Assembly: GCF_042682545.1 (NCBI RefSeq)
Contig: NZ_JBHUHQ010000019.1
DNA from: Ornithinibacillus salinisoli
GTDB lineage: Bacteria; Bacillota; Bacilli; Bacillales; Amphibacillaceae
Length of the DNA: 64,000 nt
Reading direction: 5' to 3' (one strand)
The stretch's first letter is position 1. The number at the start of each line of letters is the position of its first letter. Below the pieces are notes generated by a model that did not search any database, was not told the DNA's origin, and was given only the letters and a program-made list of their open reading frames with translations. Shown here one piece after another: positions 9,045 through 16,797 of this stretch. Both the position numbers and the translations under genes were made by a program.

Positions 9045-10451
9045 ATGTCGAACGGTAAATGGGGGATGAACTTGATTCATAGAAGATTAATAGACATTCA
9101 AGATATGGTATCTGGAAGTGGGTTATTATCGTCCAATGAGAATCAATTGATTGAAGGTGTATCAATTGATTCGAGAACAGTTAAACAAGGTAATTTGTTT
9201 ATTCCAATTATACGACTAAAGGATGGGCATTTATATGTGCGAGAAGCGATAAAAAATGGTGCAGTTGCAACCTTATGGTTAAAAAATCATCCTAATCCGC
9301 CCACAGATATCCCTGTGATTTTTGTAGACGATACTTTGGTCGCACTGCAATCTTTAGCTAAGAACTACAGAAAACAGCTTTCTGTGAAAGTGATTGGTAT
9401 TACTGGTAGTAATGGAAAAACGACGACAAAAGATATGGTATCTTCGATTGCAAAAACTACTTTCACAGTTCATAAGACGAAGGGAAATTTAAATAGTGAA
9501 TATGGGCTACCTCTTACGGTATTAGAAGTTTCGGAAAAGGATGACATAGTCGTTCTCGAAATGGGGATGAGCCAAAGAGGGGAAATTGAAATGTTATCTA
9601 CAATAGCTCAACCAAACATTGCTATCATAACGATGATAGGAGTTTCACATATTGCCAATTTAGGATCCAAAGAAGAGATAGCTAATGCCAAATTAGAAAT
9701 CATTACCGGACTACAAGAAAAAGGTACCTTTATTTATAATGGTGATGAACCACTCTTACAAAAAATAAATGATCGTTTCCATAAAAAACAATTAAGAACC
9801 CTTACCTTTGGTGAACAGTCTAGTAGTAATGATTTTTATCCTACCAAAATTGAAATGAATTCTGGATTTATGCAATTCTGTATTAATCATAATGATTCCC
9901 CAGTATTTACGATGAATATAATTGGAAAACATAATGTTTATAATGCTTTAGCAGCAATTGCAGTTGGAAAGGAGCTTGGTATTCCAATGAAAACAATAGC
10001 TAATGGATTACAAAAAGTAAAACTCACGGATATGAGAATGCAAAAAATAATGGGGGCTAATGGGCTCACGATTATTAATGATGCTTGGAATGCAAGTCCA
10101 CATTCTGTACGAATGGCAATAGAAACTTTTCAAGAACTAGTAGGTTATCGGAACAAAATATTAGTACTTGGTGATATGTTAGAATTAGGTGAAAAAGAAG
10201 TTGATTATCACAAAGAAATCGGTCAACGAATTAGTCCCAATAAGATTGATTATTTATTTACATATGGAAATCTTTCTAAACATATTGCAATGGAAGCTCA
10301 GAAGTATTTTGAAAGGAATAGGGTGTTTTCCTATACAAATAAAAACGCATTGATTGAAAATTTAACTCGGACTGTGGAGTCTCAAGATATTGTACTAGTC
10401 AAAGGTTCTCGTGGAATGAGGTTAGAAGACGTAGTAAATATACTATTATAA
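9045..10451 (+). CDS. murF: UDP-MurNAc-tripeptide:D-Ala-D-Ala ligase family protein (MurF)
   Basis: A Mur-ligase of about 468 residues. It has an N-terminal UDP-binding segment (VSIDSRTVKQGNLFIP), the P-loop GITGSNGKTTTKD, the carbamylated-lysine region around HIANLGSKEEIANAK, and a C-terminal ligase domain with LGDMLELG. MurF adds D-Ala-D-Ala to the peptidoglycan precursor in the cytoplasm. A motif usually read as DAYNANP is DAWNASP here, and ddl and mraY are absent nearby, so this may be a second, divergent copy. AAGGTG upstream favours ATG 9045 over GTG 9036 or ATG 9066. Confidence 0.8.
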   Translation: MSNGKWGMNLIHRRLIDIQDMVSGSGLLSSNENQLIEGVSIDSRTVKQGNLFIPIIRLKDGHLYVREAIKNGAVATLWLKNHPNPPTDIPVIFVDDTLVALQSLAKNYRKQLSVKVIGITGSNGKTTTKDMVSSIAKTTFTVHKTKGNLNSEYGLPLTVLEVSEKDDIVVLEMGMSQRGEIEMLSTIAQPNIAIITMIGVSHIANLGSKEEIANAKLEIITGLQEKGTFIYNGDEPLLQKINDRFHKKQLRTLTFGEQSSSNDFYPTKIEMNSGFMQFCINHNDSPVFTMNIIGKHNVYNALAAIAVGKELGIPMKTIANGLQKVKLTDMRMQKIMGANGLTIINDAWNASPHSVRMAIETFQELVGYRNKILVLGDMLELGEKEVDYHKEIGQRISPNKIDYLFTYGNLSKHIAMEAQKYFERNRVFSYTNKNALIENLTRTVESQDIVLVKGSRGMRLEDVVNILL

Positions 10452-10499
10452 TAAACATATTTTGTAGATATCATATTAGATTCCTAAAGTCTGGGCTCC

Positions 10500-10541
10500 A
10501 TATTAATTGTTGAAGATAATGAAGATCTAAATCAGGTATAG
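10500..10541 (+). pseudogene. Fragment of a response-regulator receiver domain
   Basis: The codons ILIVEDNEDLNQV, followed by TAG and then AETL and TAA, match the start of a response-regulator receiver (acidic pocket strand 1). No start, no further domain and two stops make this a decayed scrap of a two-component regulator between murF and the next gene. Confidence 0.5.
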
Positions 10542-10684
10542 GCAGAAACGTTATAAACGAATGGAAGTAATGAATCGTTTGAATTCTTTTTTGTGAATAA
10601 ATCTAAAATTTCCGATTTTAAGTGGAATATTATGTGTACCATTGATATATAAAGAGTTATATTAGCAGAGTAAACTAGGAGGAG

Positions 10685-11266
10685 ATGTTTTTGACAAAGA
10701 AGGTAAAGTATTTGATATCTATAATAATACTATGCACGGCTATCACTTTACCACTATACATTCATTCTCATCAATACACACTTGAAAATGAAGAATCATC
10801 CATAGAAACGCATCTAAATGATTGGATCAATAAAGAAAATGATTATAGAGAAGTCATCCCTGCTATAATTGATATATTTCAAATAGGAGACTCAAATACA
10901 AACATCGTCTTATTTCAAACAGACGATGAAAATATGATTGGTTATGCCAGCTATCTTAAAGGATGGAATGGAAAGTTAAAAGCTGTTCATTATTCATTTG
11001 GTACTGATAAAATTTATTTTGAAGATATTCAAACAAACAAGGGGAAATATGGCATCATTCTAGGGATGAATCCTAATTTATTAATCGATCATATAAATGT
11101 AGATTTAATTGATAAGGATCTCCATTACGTTGTAGAAGTTTCTAAAGAAGAACGTTTTTTGAAATATAAAAAGTTACCTAAAAAAATGAAGGATCATGTC
11201 TATGCGGAACTCATACTAAAGGATGATAATAGTAATCCATTAGAGTATACTGAAGTTTTTAACTGA
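10685..11266 (+). CDS. Membrane-anchored or secreted protein, unknown function
   Basis: A 193-residue protein with a lysine-rich start and one hydrophobic segment at about 9-25 (YLISIIILCTAITLPLYI), then an extracellular-type mixed alpha/beta domain. A GGAGG lies just before the ATG; the TTG two codons later would have better spacing. No cysteine lipobox is present. No family was recognised. It is followed by a non-coding, decayed stretch and is probably monocistronic. Confidence 0.6.
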   Translation: MFLTKKVKYLISIIILCTAITLPLYIHSHQYTLENEESSIETHLNDWINKENDYREVIPAIIDIFQIGDSNTNIVLFQTDDENMIGYASYLKGWNGKLKAVHYSFGTDKIYFEDIQTNKGKYGIILGMNPNLLIDHINVDLIDKDLHYVVEVSKEERFLKYKKLPKKMKDHVYAELILKDDNSNPLEYTEVFN

Positions 11267-11297
11267 TCCATCATTTGGGAGGAAAAGATAAGACAAG

Positions 11298-11416
11298 AAT
11301 ATCCTTTCGTTCTCAACCAATACAGGAGAATATAGCACGTATAATTTGAAGGCAAGATAGGTGAAATGGACGGGAATGTGTTTCATGGAAGGTGGAACCA
11401 AGTGTGCATGAATTAG
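11298..11416 (+). pseudogene. Frameshifted coding scrap
   Basis: The codons ILSFSTNTGEYSTYNLKAR end at TAG 11358-11360. A second frame continues with EMDGNVFHGRWNQVCMN to TAG 11414-11416. Together they read like the C-terminus of one protein with a frameshift near 11360. No start or family is visible. Confidence 0.35.
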
Positions 11417-11438
11417 AAAGCTTTTATGAGTAGGAAAA

Positions 11439-12143
11439 GTGAATGGTTGGGATTTTAGTAAATTACAAGTAATATCTGAAGGAGTTGAATGGGAATTTTA
11501 TGAGGAAGTAAGGAAGAATAGTAAAAATACAGATGTCCTACTAGATATTGGTACAGGTGGAGGAGAAGGTTTATTATCGATTGCATCTTCATTACTTTTG
11601 ACGGTAGGAGTGGACCTATCTAAAAGTATGGTAGAAACCGCTAAAGAAAACCTGGAGAAATCAGAAATAACAAATGTGAAGTTTTTACAAATGAATTCTG
11701 ATGACCTACAATTCCCTGCTGGTTTTTTCGATGTTATCTCTTGTCGTCATGCGCCCTTTAGCGCTGTTGAGGTGGCAAAAGTGTTAAAACGTGGTGGGAT
11801 ATTTTTAAGTCAGCAAGTAAGTGAAGCAGATAAATTAAATATTAAACAAGTATTTGGAAGAGGACAAGCGTTTCATGAACCAGATGGAAATTTAAAAGCA
11901 ACCTACATTCAAGATCTGAAAGAAGCAGGATTTTCGAAAGTGCAATCCTATGATTATAATGCTAAAAACTATTTTCAAAGACCCGAAGATCTTGTGTTTT
12001 TACTTCAACATACACCTATCATTCCAAACTTCGGCAATAGGATTGAGGATGGTATGATCTTGGAGGAATTTATTAGAAGCAATCGTACGATAAAAGGAAT
12101 TTGTACAAACGAAAAACGCTTTTTAATTATAGCTGAAAAGTAG
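11439..12143 (+). CDS. Class I SAM-dependent methyltransferase
   Basis: A 234-residue protein with the SAM-binding motif I LLDIGTGGGEG, an acidic residue after VGVDLSKSM (motif II), and FDVISCRHAPF (motif IV). This is the Methyltransf_11/25 pattern of small cytoplasmic methyltransferases. The target is unknown. The GTG start at 11439 has a poor ribosome site. The frame just upstream (HELESFYE, then TAG) looks like the usual N-terminus of this family, so the gene may have lost about 20 residues by a frameshift or stop. Confidence 0.7.
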   Translation: MNGWDFSKLQVISEGVEWEFYEEVRKNSKNTDVLLDIGTGGGEGLLSIASSLLLTVGVDLSKSMVETAKENLEKSEITNVKFLQMNSDDLQFPAGFFDVISCRHAPFSAVEVAKVLKRGGIFLSQQVSEADKLNIKQVFGRGQAFHEPDGNLKATYIQDLKEAGFSKVQSYDYNAKNYFQRPEDLVFLLQHTPIIPNFGNRIEDGMILEEFIRSNRTIKGICTNEKRFLIIAEK

Positions 12144-12174
12144 GTTAATGCTAGATTTATTTATGGAGGTATAA

Positions 12175-12639
12175 ATGTACAGACAGGTAATAGTAAAAGA
12201 AGCAGAGAAAAGTGATTGGGAAAATATATGGCCACTCCTGGAAAAAAGGGGAGCGGCGGATGATAAAGTAATGGCTGAGTAGAGATTTATTTCAAAAATT
12301 AGTTCCGAGAATCACTGTATCTGTATTGCTATATTAGATGAATCTATAGTTGGTTATGGTTGGTTGCAAGATTATGGCCCTCATTTACGAACTGGGAAGA
12401 CTGTGCATCGTTTCCATGATCTATTTGTATTATCAGATTACAGGAATAGGGGTGCTGCAAGAGCAATTTTTGAATATATTATAAAATGGTCAGAACTACA
12501 AGGAGCTACTTGGTTACAATGGAATGCAAACCCTAACTCTATATCCTTCTATGAAAAATTAGGATACACATCACTACCAGAAGAGGAGGAGGGTTATCCA
12601 TTTTATGAGATAAATTTTATACAGAAAAGTCAAATGTAA
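12175..12639 (+). pseudogene. GNAT acetyltransferase interrupted by one TAG stop
   Basis: An ATG at 12175 follows a strong GGAGG and opens MYRQVIVKEAEKSDW. Codon 36 is TAG (12280-12282) in the context MAE*RFISKIS. The same frame then continues to 12639 with a GNAT core (DLFVLSDYRNRGAARAIFEY) and FYEKLGYTSLP. Upstream and downstream parts together match a 154-residue acetyltransferase. A single change from a tryptophan codon would explain the stop. The downstream part could still be made only from an internal start. Confidence 0.75.
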
Positions 12640-12669
12640 ACGCTAGAAATTTTATATAATCTAGCGTTT
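12638..12669. terminator. 10-bp hairpin terminator after the GNAT pseudogene
   Basis: AAACGCTAGA and TCTAGCGTTT form a perfect 10-bp stem with a 12-base AT loop, overlapping the stop codon. ATTAAA rather than a long U-run follows, so termination strength is uncertain. Confidence 0.55.
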
Positions 12670-12941
12670 ATTAAACTCGATTTAGAAGTTCGGATAAGAA
12701 AAGTCCAAACCAAATAAATGAGTTGATAATGGTATGATCTGAATATGGAAATGTAATAACTGTTATAGGTGTCACTGAGGTGATGGAATATCTACTAGAT
12801 GTTTTTACAGAGAAGTTAGAAAATATGGACTTGAGGGAATAAGGACTCAAGTTATAAATTAGCTATCAAGAATAGGATTGAAGAAATGGACTGCCATTTA
12901 AGCTGTCAATATAGGTTAGAATGTCTCTCTAGTTTTGACAA
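12670..12941. other. Intergenic stretch with nothing firm
   Basis: A frame of about 27 codons ending at 12841 (GVTEVMEYLLDVFTEK) is open but has no start with a ribosome site and no recognised family. Nothing else was found between the hairpin and the spo0E-like gene. Confidence 0.35.
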
Positions 12942-13118
12942 TCATTTATTTCGAAGCTTCAGTTTTTGGCTCTTATAAATAAGTTTATCCAGTTGTTGGC
13001 TAATTAATATCGTTTCATTATGCTGCAAGCCTTTTTCAAGTCCAATATTAATTAATTCTTCTTTCTTTTCTTGTATTTGGTCCATTAGGTCATTTCTTTT
13101 ACAATTATAATCAAACAT
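12942..13118 (-). CDS. Spo0E-like aspartyl-phosphate phosphatase
   Basis: A 58-residue protein on the minus strand, opening MFDYNCKRNDLMDQIQEKK. It has two helices and the hallmark SQxLD motif at residues 40-44 (ISQQLDKLIYKS). Members of this family remove phosphate from phospho-Spo0A and so delay sporulation. An AAGGAG site precedes the ATG at 13118. The gene is divergent from the XRE-MEDS regulator at 13556, and two identical palindromes lie between them. It may work together with that regulator. Confidence 0.8.
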   Translation of the reverse strand: MFDYNCKRNDLMDQIQEKKEELINIGLEKGLQHNETILISQQLDKLIYKSQKLKLRNK

Positions 13119-13197
13119 ATTACTATCGCTCCTTATTTAATCAACACAAATCTTGGCACGAATATCATTTTAATAGAGTTACGTAGTAAAGTCATAG

Positions 13198-13218
13198 ATT
13201 GTGGCAACTAGCCACAAT
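13198..13218. promoter_or_regulatory. Palindromic operator candidate, copy 1
   Basis: TGTGGCAACTAGCCACA (13200-13216), extended to ATTGTGGC/GCCACAAT. The same 17 bases recur at 13305, exactly 105 bases (about ten helical turns) away. The site lies about 80 bases upstream of the spo0E-like start. As a hairpin it is also followed by a T-run on the plus strand. Confidence 0.6.
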
Positions 13219-13303
13219 TTTTTATTGTAAAAAATGTCATCGAGTGATTTTTGCCAGTAACTACTTCGGCTGTGTTTTTCTAAGTTTTTACTATATCTAT
13301 GAT

Positions 13304-13322
13304 GTGTGGCAACTAGCCACAC
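13304..13322. promoter_or_regulatory. Palindromic operator candidate, copy 2
   Basis: GTGTGGC-AACTA-GCCACAC, sharing the 17-base core TGTGGCAACTAGCCACA with copy 1. It lies about 235 bases before the XRE-MEDS gene. The in-phase spacing of the two copies suggests DNA looping by a repressor dimer or tetramer, plausibly the XRE-MEDS protein. Confidence 0.6.
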
Positions 13323-13555
13323 GCAAGGAGCATAATAATTGGTAAACTAAAGAAACATGAATCTTTTAGAATGTATTAAATCTAGTAATATTGTAAAATT
13401 TTAGATAGATATAGCATTAAAAATATGTTACCCAATAATTACCACATATAAACTAGCCTTACCTATGGTTTAATTATAATAAACTCAATTTTTAGAAAGC
13501 CTACATTCTGTTACACATTTTAAGCATCATGTACTGATGTGATTGGAGGAACGTT

Positions 13556-14371
13556 ATGAAGAGAGAGTGGTTGATCCTATATCGGGAATCTAAACGATTA
13601 ACCCAAGCGCAAGTTGCCTCTTTTTCATTTATTGATAGGAGTTATTATTCACAGATTGAAACTGGGAAGCGTAATCCTAGCCTGACTGTTGCTAATAATA
13701 TAGCTAAAGCATTGGATTTTGATCCAATGATGTTCTTTCAGGATCATTTAAATCAAAGTACATTTCAACAGAATGTGCTGAGTGGAGAAATACCTGAATT
13801 CTTTCGATGTAATGGAGAAGGAGAGGTTTTATACTTATACAATGATTTTGAACTGTACTCTCATCATGCAGTATCTTATCTTTTAACAGCAGTTGAAAAA
13901 GATAGTTTTTGTATCATCATTGATTACGAAATGACCTTCAATCACTTGAAACGAAGTTTGGAAACAATCTTAACGAAAAGAGAAATAAAAAAATATATTC
14001 ATTTTGTCAATAAGGAAGACCTTGGTCAATATGAACCAAGTGAAATGGTTACTTACTTTCAAAGATTGGTTGCAAAGTTTGACGAAGATAAGTTAGTACG
14101 TATATGGTCGCATGAAAAGCAATATGACGATAATGATTGGTTAAGCAAGCTAGAGAAATACCTCACCACAAAACGAGCGCAATTTAATAATAAAAAGGTT
14201 TTAATTATCCGTTCTTATAATGCATCAATGGTTAAAGCGGTTTCGCACATTAGAATGATGAGAAATTATCCGTATCTAATGACAGATTTTGAAATTGTGG
14301 ATTCTCCGTTTTATATTATTAATTCAAATTCGTCCGTATTCCCTTCGCTGTTCATTCAAGAAAACATGTAA
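13556..14371 (+). CDS. XRE-family HTH regulator with MEDS sensory domain
   Basis: A 271-residue protein. Residues 1-60 form a Cro/C1-type helix-turn-helix (LTQAQVASFSFIDRSYYSQIETGKRNPS). Residues about 75-250 form a MEDS (DcmR sensory) domain with a FELYSHHAVSYLLTAVEKD opening and a terminal FEIVDSPFYI. GGAGGA precedes the ATG. It probably binds DNA in response to an unknown signal, and the palindromes in the upstream 437-base gap are natural targets. It is followed after 27 bases by a protein with only the sensory domain. Confidence 0.75.
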   Translation: MKREWLILYRESKRLTQAQVASFSFIDRSYYSQIETGKRNPSLTVANNIAKALDFDPMMFFQDHLNQSTFQQNVLSGEIPEFFRCNGEGEVLYLYNDFELYSHHAVSYLLTAVEKDSFCIIIDYEMTFNHLKRSLETILTKREIKKYIHFVNKEDLGQYEPSEMVTYFQRLVAKFDEDKLVRIWSHEKQYDDNDWLSKLEKYLTTKRAQFNNKKVLIIRSYNASMVKAVSHIRMMRNYPYLMTDFEIVDSPFYIINSNSSVFPSLFIQENM

Positions 14372-14398
14372 AACAATAATAGCAAAGAAAGAAGTGGT

Positions 14399-14986
14399 TT
14401 GGTGACAAAATTGCTCCCTTTAACAAGAAAGGTAGAGGTACCAAGTACATCACATATACTGTATTTTTTTGAAAGTATAACTTATTATGTTGAAAACATG
14501 CTAGCTTACATGAAGTCAGGTATAGATCAAGGACACCACATTATTATCATAGAAAATCCAGAAATATATAAACGAGCAGTAAAACGAATAAATCAGTTGT
14601 TTTCTATTACAGAGAGAGAATATATCCATTATGTTGATAACTACTCCTTTTATCGATGCTATGGTGATTTTCATATCAACAGCATAGTTGACCGATTTGG
14701 AAATATGTTAGAGCCCTATTTATGTGAAAATATTAATGTTCGTACGTGGGCACATGTGGAATGGAATGATCAAGTTGATATTACCTGTACAATGGATGAT
14801 TATGAACGTGTTGCAGACTGTAGTGTAAATAAAATGGGGCTGATGTCAATATGTGCCTACGATGCAACGAATGCAAATGCAGCACTACAGACTTCATTAA
14901 TGAGAAGCCATGAATTTCTAATGACAGATAAAGAGCTTGTCCGTTCATCCCTATACGGGAATAAGCATATAAAAGAGCGTAGCTAG
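14399..14986 (+). CDS. Stand-alone MEDS-domain protein
   Basis: A 195-residue protein without a DNA-binding part. It opens the MEDS pattern with HILYFFESITYYVENMLAYM, then HHIIIIENPEIYKRA, and ends with HEFLMTDKELVRSSLYG. The start is TTG 14399 or GTG 14402; the ribosome site is weak, so coupling to the upstream regulator is likely. The related preceding protein suggests a sensor or partner that modulates the XRE-MEDS regulator, for instance by hetero-oligomer formation. Confidence 0.7.
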   Translation: MVTKLLPLTRKVEVPSTSHILYFFESITYYVENMLAYMKSGIDQGHHIIIIENPEIYKRAVKRINQLFSITEREYIHYVDNYSFYRCYGDFHINSIVDRFGNMLEPYLCENINVRTWAHVEWNDQVDITCTMDDYERVADCSVNKMGLMSICAYDATNANAALQTSLMRSHEFLMTDKELVRSSLYGNKHIKERS

Positions 14987-15031
14987 AGGAAAAGCATATC
15001 CTTCAAGTGAAAGATATGCTTTTCCTTTATC
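14987..15031 (+). terminator. Terminator of the MEDS operon
   Basis: AGGAAAAGCATATC and GATATGCTTTTCCT form a perfect 14-bp stem with a 12-base loop, starting right after the stop codon and followed by TTTATCC. Confidence 0.75.
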
Positions 15032-15046
15032 CAAAATAGAAATGAT

Positions 15047-15084
15047 CGACAAAAACCAACAAAACTCGACGGGTGACAGGCACT
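15047..15084 (+). repeat. REP-like repeat overlapping a gene's stop codon
   Basis: ATCGACAAAAACCAACAAAACTCGACG-type flank followed by GGTGACAGGCAC. The core ends at 15083, where the minus-strand CBO0543 gene has its TAG (15083-15085). The repeat therefore forms the 3' boundary of that gene. Confidence 0.75.
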
Positions 15085-15544
15085 AGGTCTGGCTGCTCTT
15101 TTTGGTATACCATCGGAAGATTTTTAGGTGTACGAGATGGAGCCAGAGTAGGAATGGGTATGCTAGAGCCGATTGCCAATATTTCCATCCGTTATGATAA
15201 AAATAGTCGGACTCTACGGAAAGAAACTCATAACCTAGACAAAATAACGTCCAATAAAATGTATAAAGAAGCTTTTTAGCAAGTGACTTCATAAATGGAA
15301 AAAAATTCATAAATACGACACCAGCTGTTGGGAAAAGAATGATTGCTGGTAAAAACCCCGGAAATTGTACCCCAGGTTCAAAATAACCATACAAATGATA
15401 TTTAAGATCGAGGATGATATCCGTAACAAACCCTAGAATAGTGGAAAAATAAGCTACCGCAATCAATTCGGAGCGTTCTAATTTTTTGGGTATGCGTAAT
15501 GTTACTAGAATAAAAATAACCACAGAAAAAAGTAGAAAAATCAT
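15083..15544 (-). CDS. CBO0543 family membrane protein
   Basis: A 153-residue protein with about five membrane segments and the conserved features of this Firmicutes family: LRIPKKLERSELIAV, a TDIILDLKYHLYGYF stretch, GFLPAIILFPTAG, and FYHNGWKYWQSALAYP. The function is unknown. The C-terminus ends at a TAG formed at the edge of a REP-like repeat, so the last few residues (KKSSQT) may be altered. Two related proteins occur at 43128-44137. Confidence 0.75.
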   Translation of the reverse strand: MIFLLFSVVIFILVTLRIPKKLERSELIAVAYFSTILGFVTDIILDLKYHLYGYFEPGVQFPGFLPAIILFPTAGVVFMNFFPFMKSLAKKLLYTFYWTLFCLGYEFLSVESDYFYHNGWKYWQSALAYPFLLWLHLVHLKIFRWYTKKSSQT

Positions 15545-15684
15545 ATATTATTTCCTTTTCACATTAGTTAGTTGTAGATACAACTATAGTGTTCCATAAA
15601 ATATAAAAAATATTACGGAAATCGAAACAATTCATGGTAAAATATCGTATAATAAGGAAAATAATAACTTTAGGAGGTGTTATC

Positions 15685-16554
15685 TTGCGTTCTGAAAAAG
15701 AAATGATGGATCTTATTTTAAACGTATCAAAAGACGATGATCGAATTCGTGCAGTTGGAATGAACGGTTCTCGAACGAATGCCAATGCACCAATTGATCC
15801 GTTTCAGGATTATGACATTGTTTATATCGTTACGGACATGCCTTCGTTTATTAATGATCCAAATTGGATTGACGTTTTTGGTGAGCGAATCATAATGCAA
15901 ACCCCCGAAGACATGGCAATGTTTCAATCTGAGCTCGGTAACAGATATTCGTATCTTATGTTATTTAAAGATGGAAATCGGATTGATTTAACACTGGTTC
16001 CAGTGGAAGAAATGGATAACTATTGTACGGAAGACAAGCTAACGGTTATTTTGCTCGATAAGGATCATGTTCTACCATATATGCCTTTTCCTACGGATGA
16101 AGATTACTGGGTAAAACCACCATCAGCTACATTTTTTACGGATTGCTGTAACGAATTTTGGTGGGTATCGACATATGTAGCAAAAGGATTATGGAGAAGA
16201 GAGATCCTATATGCACACGAACATTTGAATATAGTTCGAAACATGCTTATAAAAATGCTTGAATGGCAGGTAGGAATAGAAACAAATTATTCTGTGAGTA
16301 TCGGAAAATCCGGGAAATATTTAGAAAGATTTTTATCTGAAGAGTACTGGTATAAGCTACTACAAACCTATTCTGATGGGAGTTACGAAGGCGTTTGGAA
16401 ATCTTTATTTGCAATGAGTGAGCTATTTCGCAAAACAGCTTCAACTGTAGCAAATACACTTGATTTTGAATATCCACTTGATGAAGAACAAGGTGTAATG
16501 CATTATTTGGAGCATGTCAGAAGGTTACCTTCTGATGTAGTAGAGATCTATTAG
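15685..16554 (+). CDS. aadK: Aminoglycoside 6-adenylyltransferase (AadK type)
   Basis: A protein of about 289 residues from TTG 15685, which follows AGGAGG; the in-frame ATG at 15634 lacks a site. It opens MRSEKEMMDLIL and has the nucleotidyltransferase GSRTNANAP motif and DPFQDYDIVY metal-binding acidic residues. Later blocks FGERIIMQTPEDM, LMLFKDGNRIDLTLVP and CCNEFWWVSTYVAKGL track B. subtilis AadK closely. The family transfers AMP to position 6 of streptomycin. It is chromosomal and flanked by ordinary genes, so probably intrinsic. Confidence 0.9.
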   Translation: MRSEKEMMDLILNVSKDDDRIRAVGMNGSRTNANAPIDPFQDYDIVYIVTDMPSFINDPNWIDVFGERIIMQTPEDMAMFQSELGNRYSYLMLFKDGNRIDLTLVPVEEMDNYCTEDKLTVILLDKDHVLPYMPFPTDEDYWVKPPSATFFTDCCNEFWWVSTYVAKGLWRREILYAHEHLNIVRNMLIKMLEWQVGIETNYSVSIGKSGKYLERFLSEEYWYKLLQTYSDGSYEGVWKSLFAMSELFRKTASTVANTLDFEYPLDEEQGVMHYLEHVRRLPSDVVEIY

Positions 16555-16587
16555 TAGGATTTTTATTATATTAATATATATATGAAC

Positions 16588-16622
16588 AACCCACTTTCAA
16601 ACTGGGGAGAGTGGGTTTTTTG
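16588..16622 (+). terminator. Terminator after aadK
   Basis: AACCCACT and AGTGGGTT form an 8-bp stem followed by a T-run (TTTTTTGATT). It lies 34 bases past the aadK stop. Confidence 0.75.
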
Positions 16623-16797
16623 ATTTATAATCTTTGGATAATAATAGATCAAAGAATTGCATAAAGAGTTTACACTCTTGCAATTTAATCTGATACTATA
16701 TTAATAAACTCCCCATTAATCATTGGGAAAAGAGTGTATGAATTTGGACTGGTTCGTCCACTCATGAAGTAGGAGATATTATGTTAGGAGTGAAGCT

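Noticed and set aside
1351..12282. TAG read-through or pyrrolysine at the two in-frame TAG codons
   Set aside because: No pyrrolysine genes are visible, the two genes are unrelated, and one also has a frameshift. Simple gene decay explains both.
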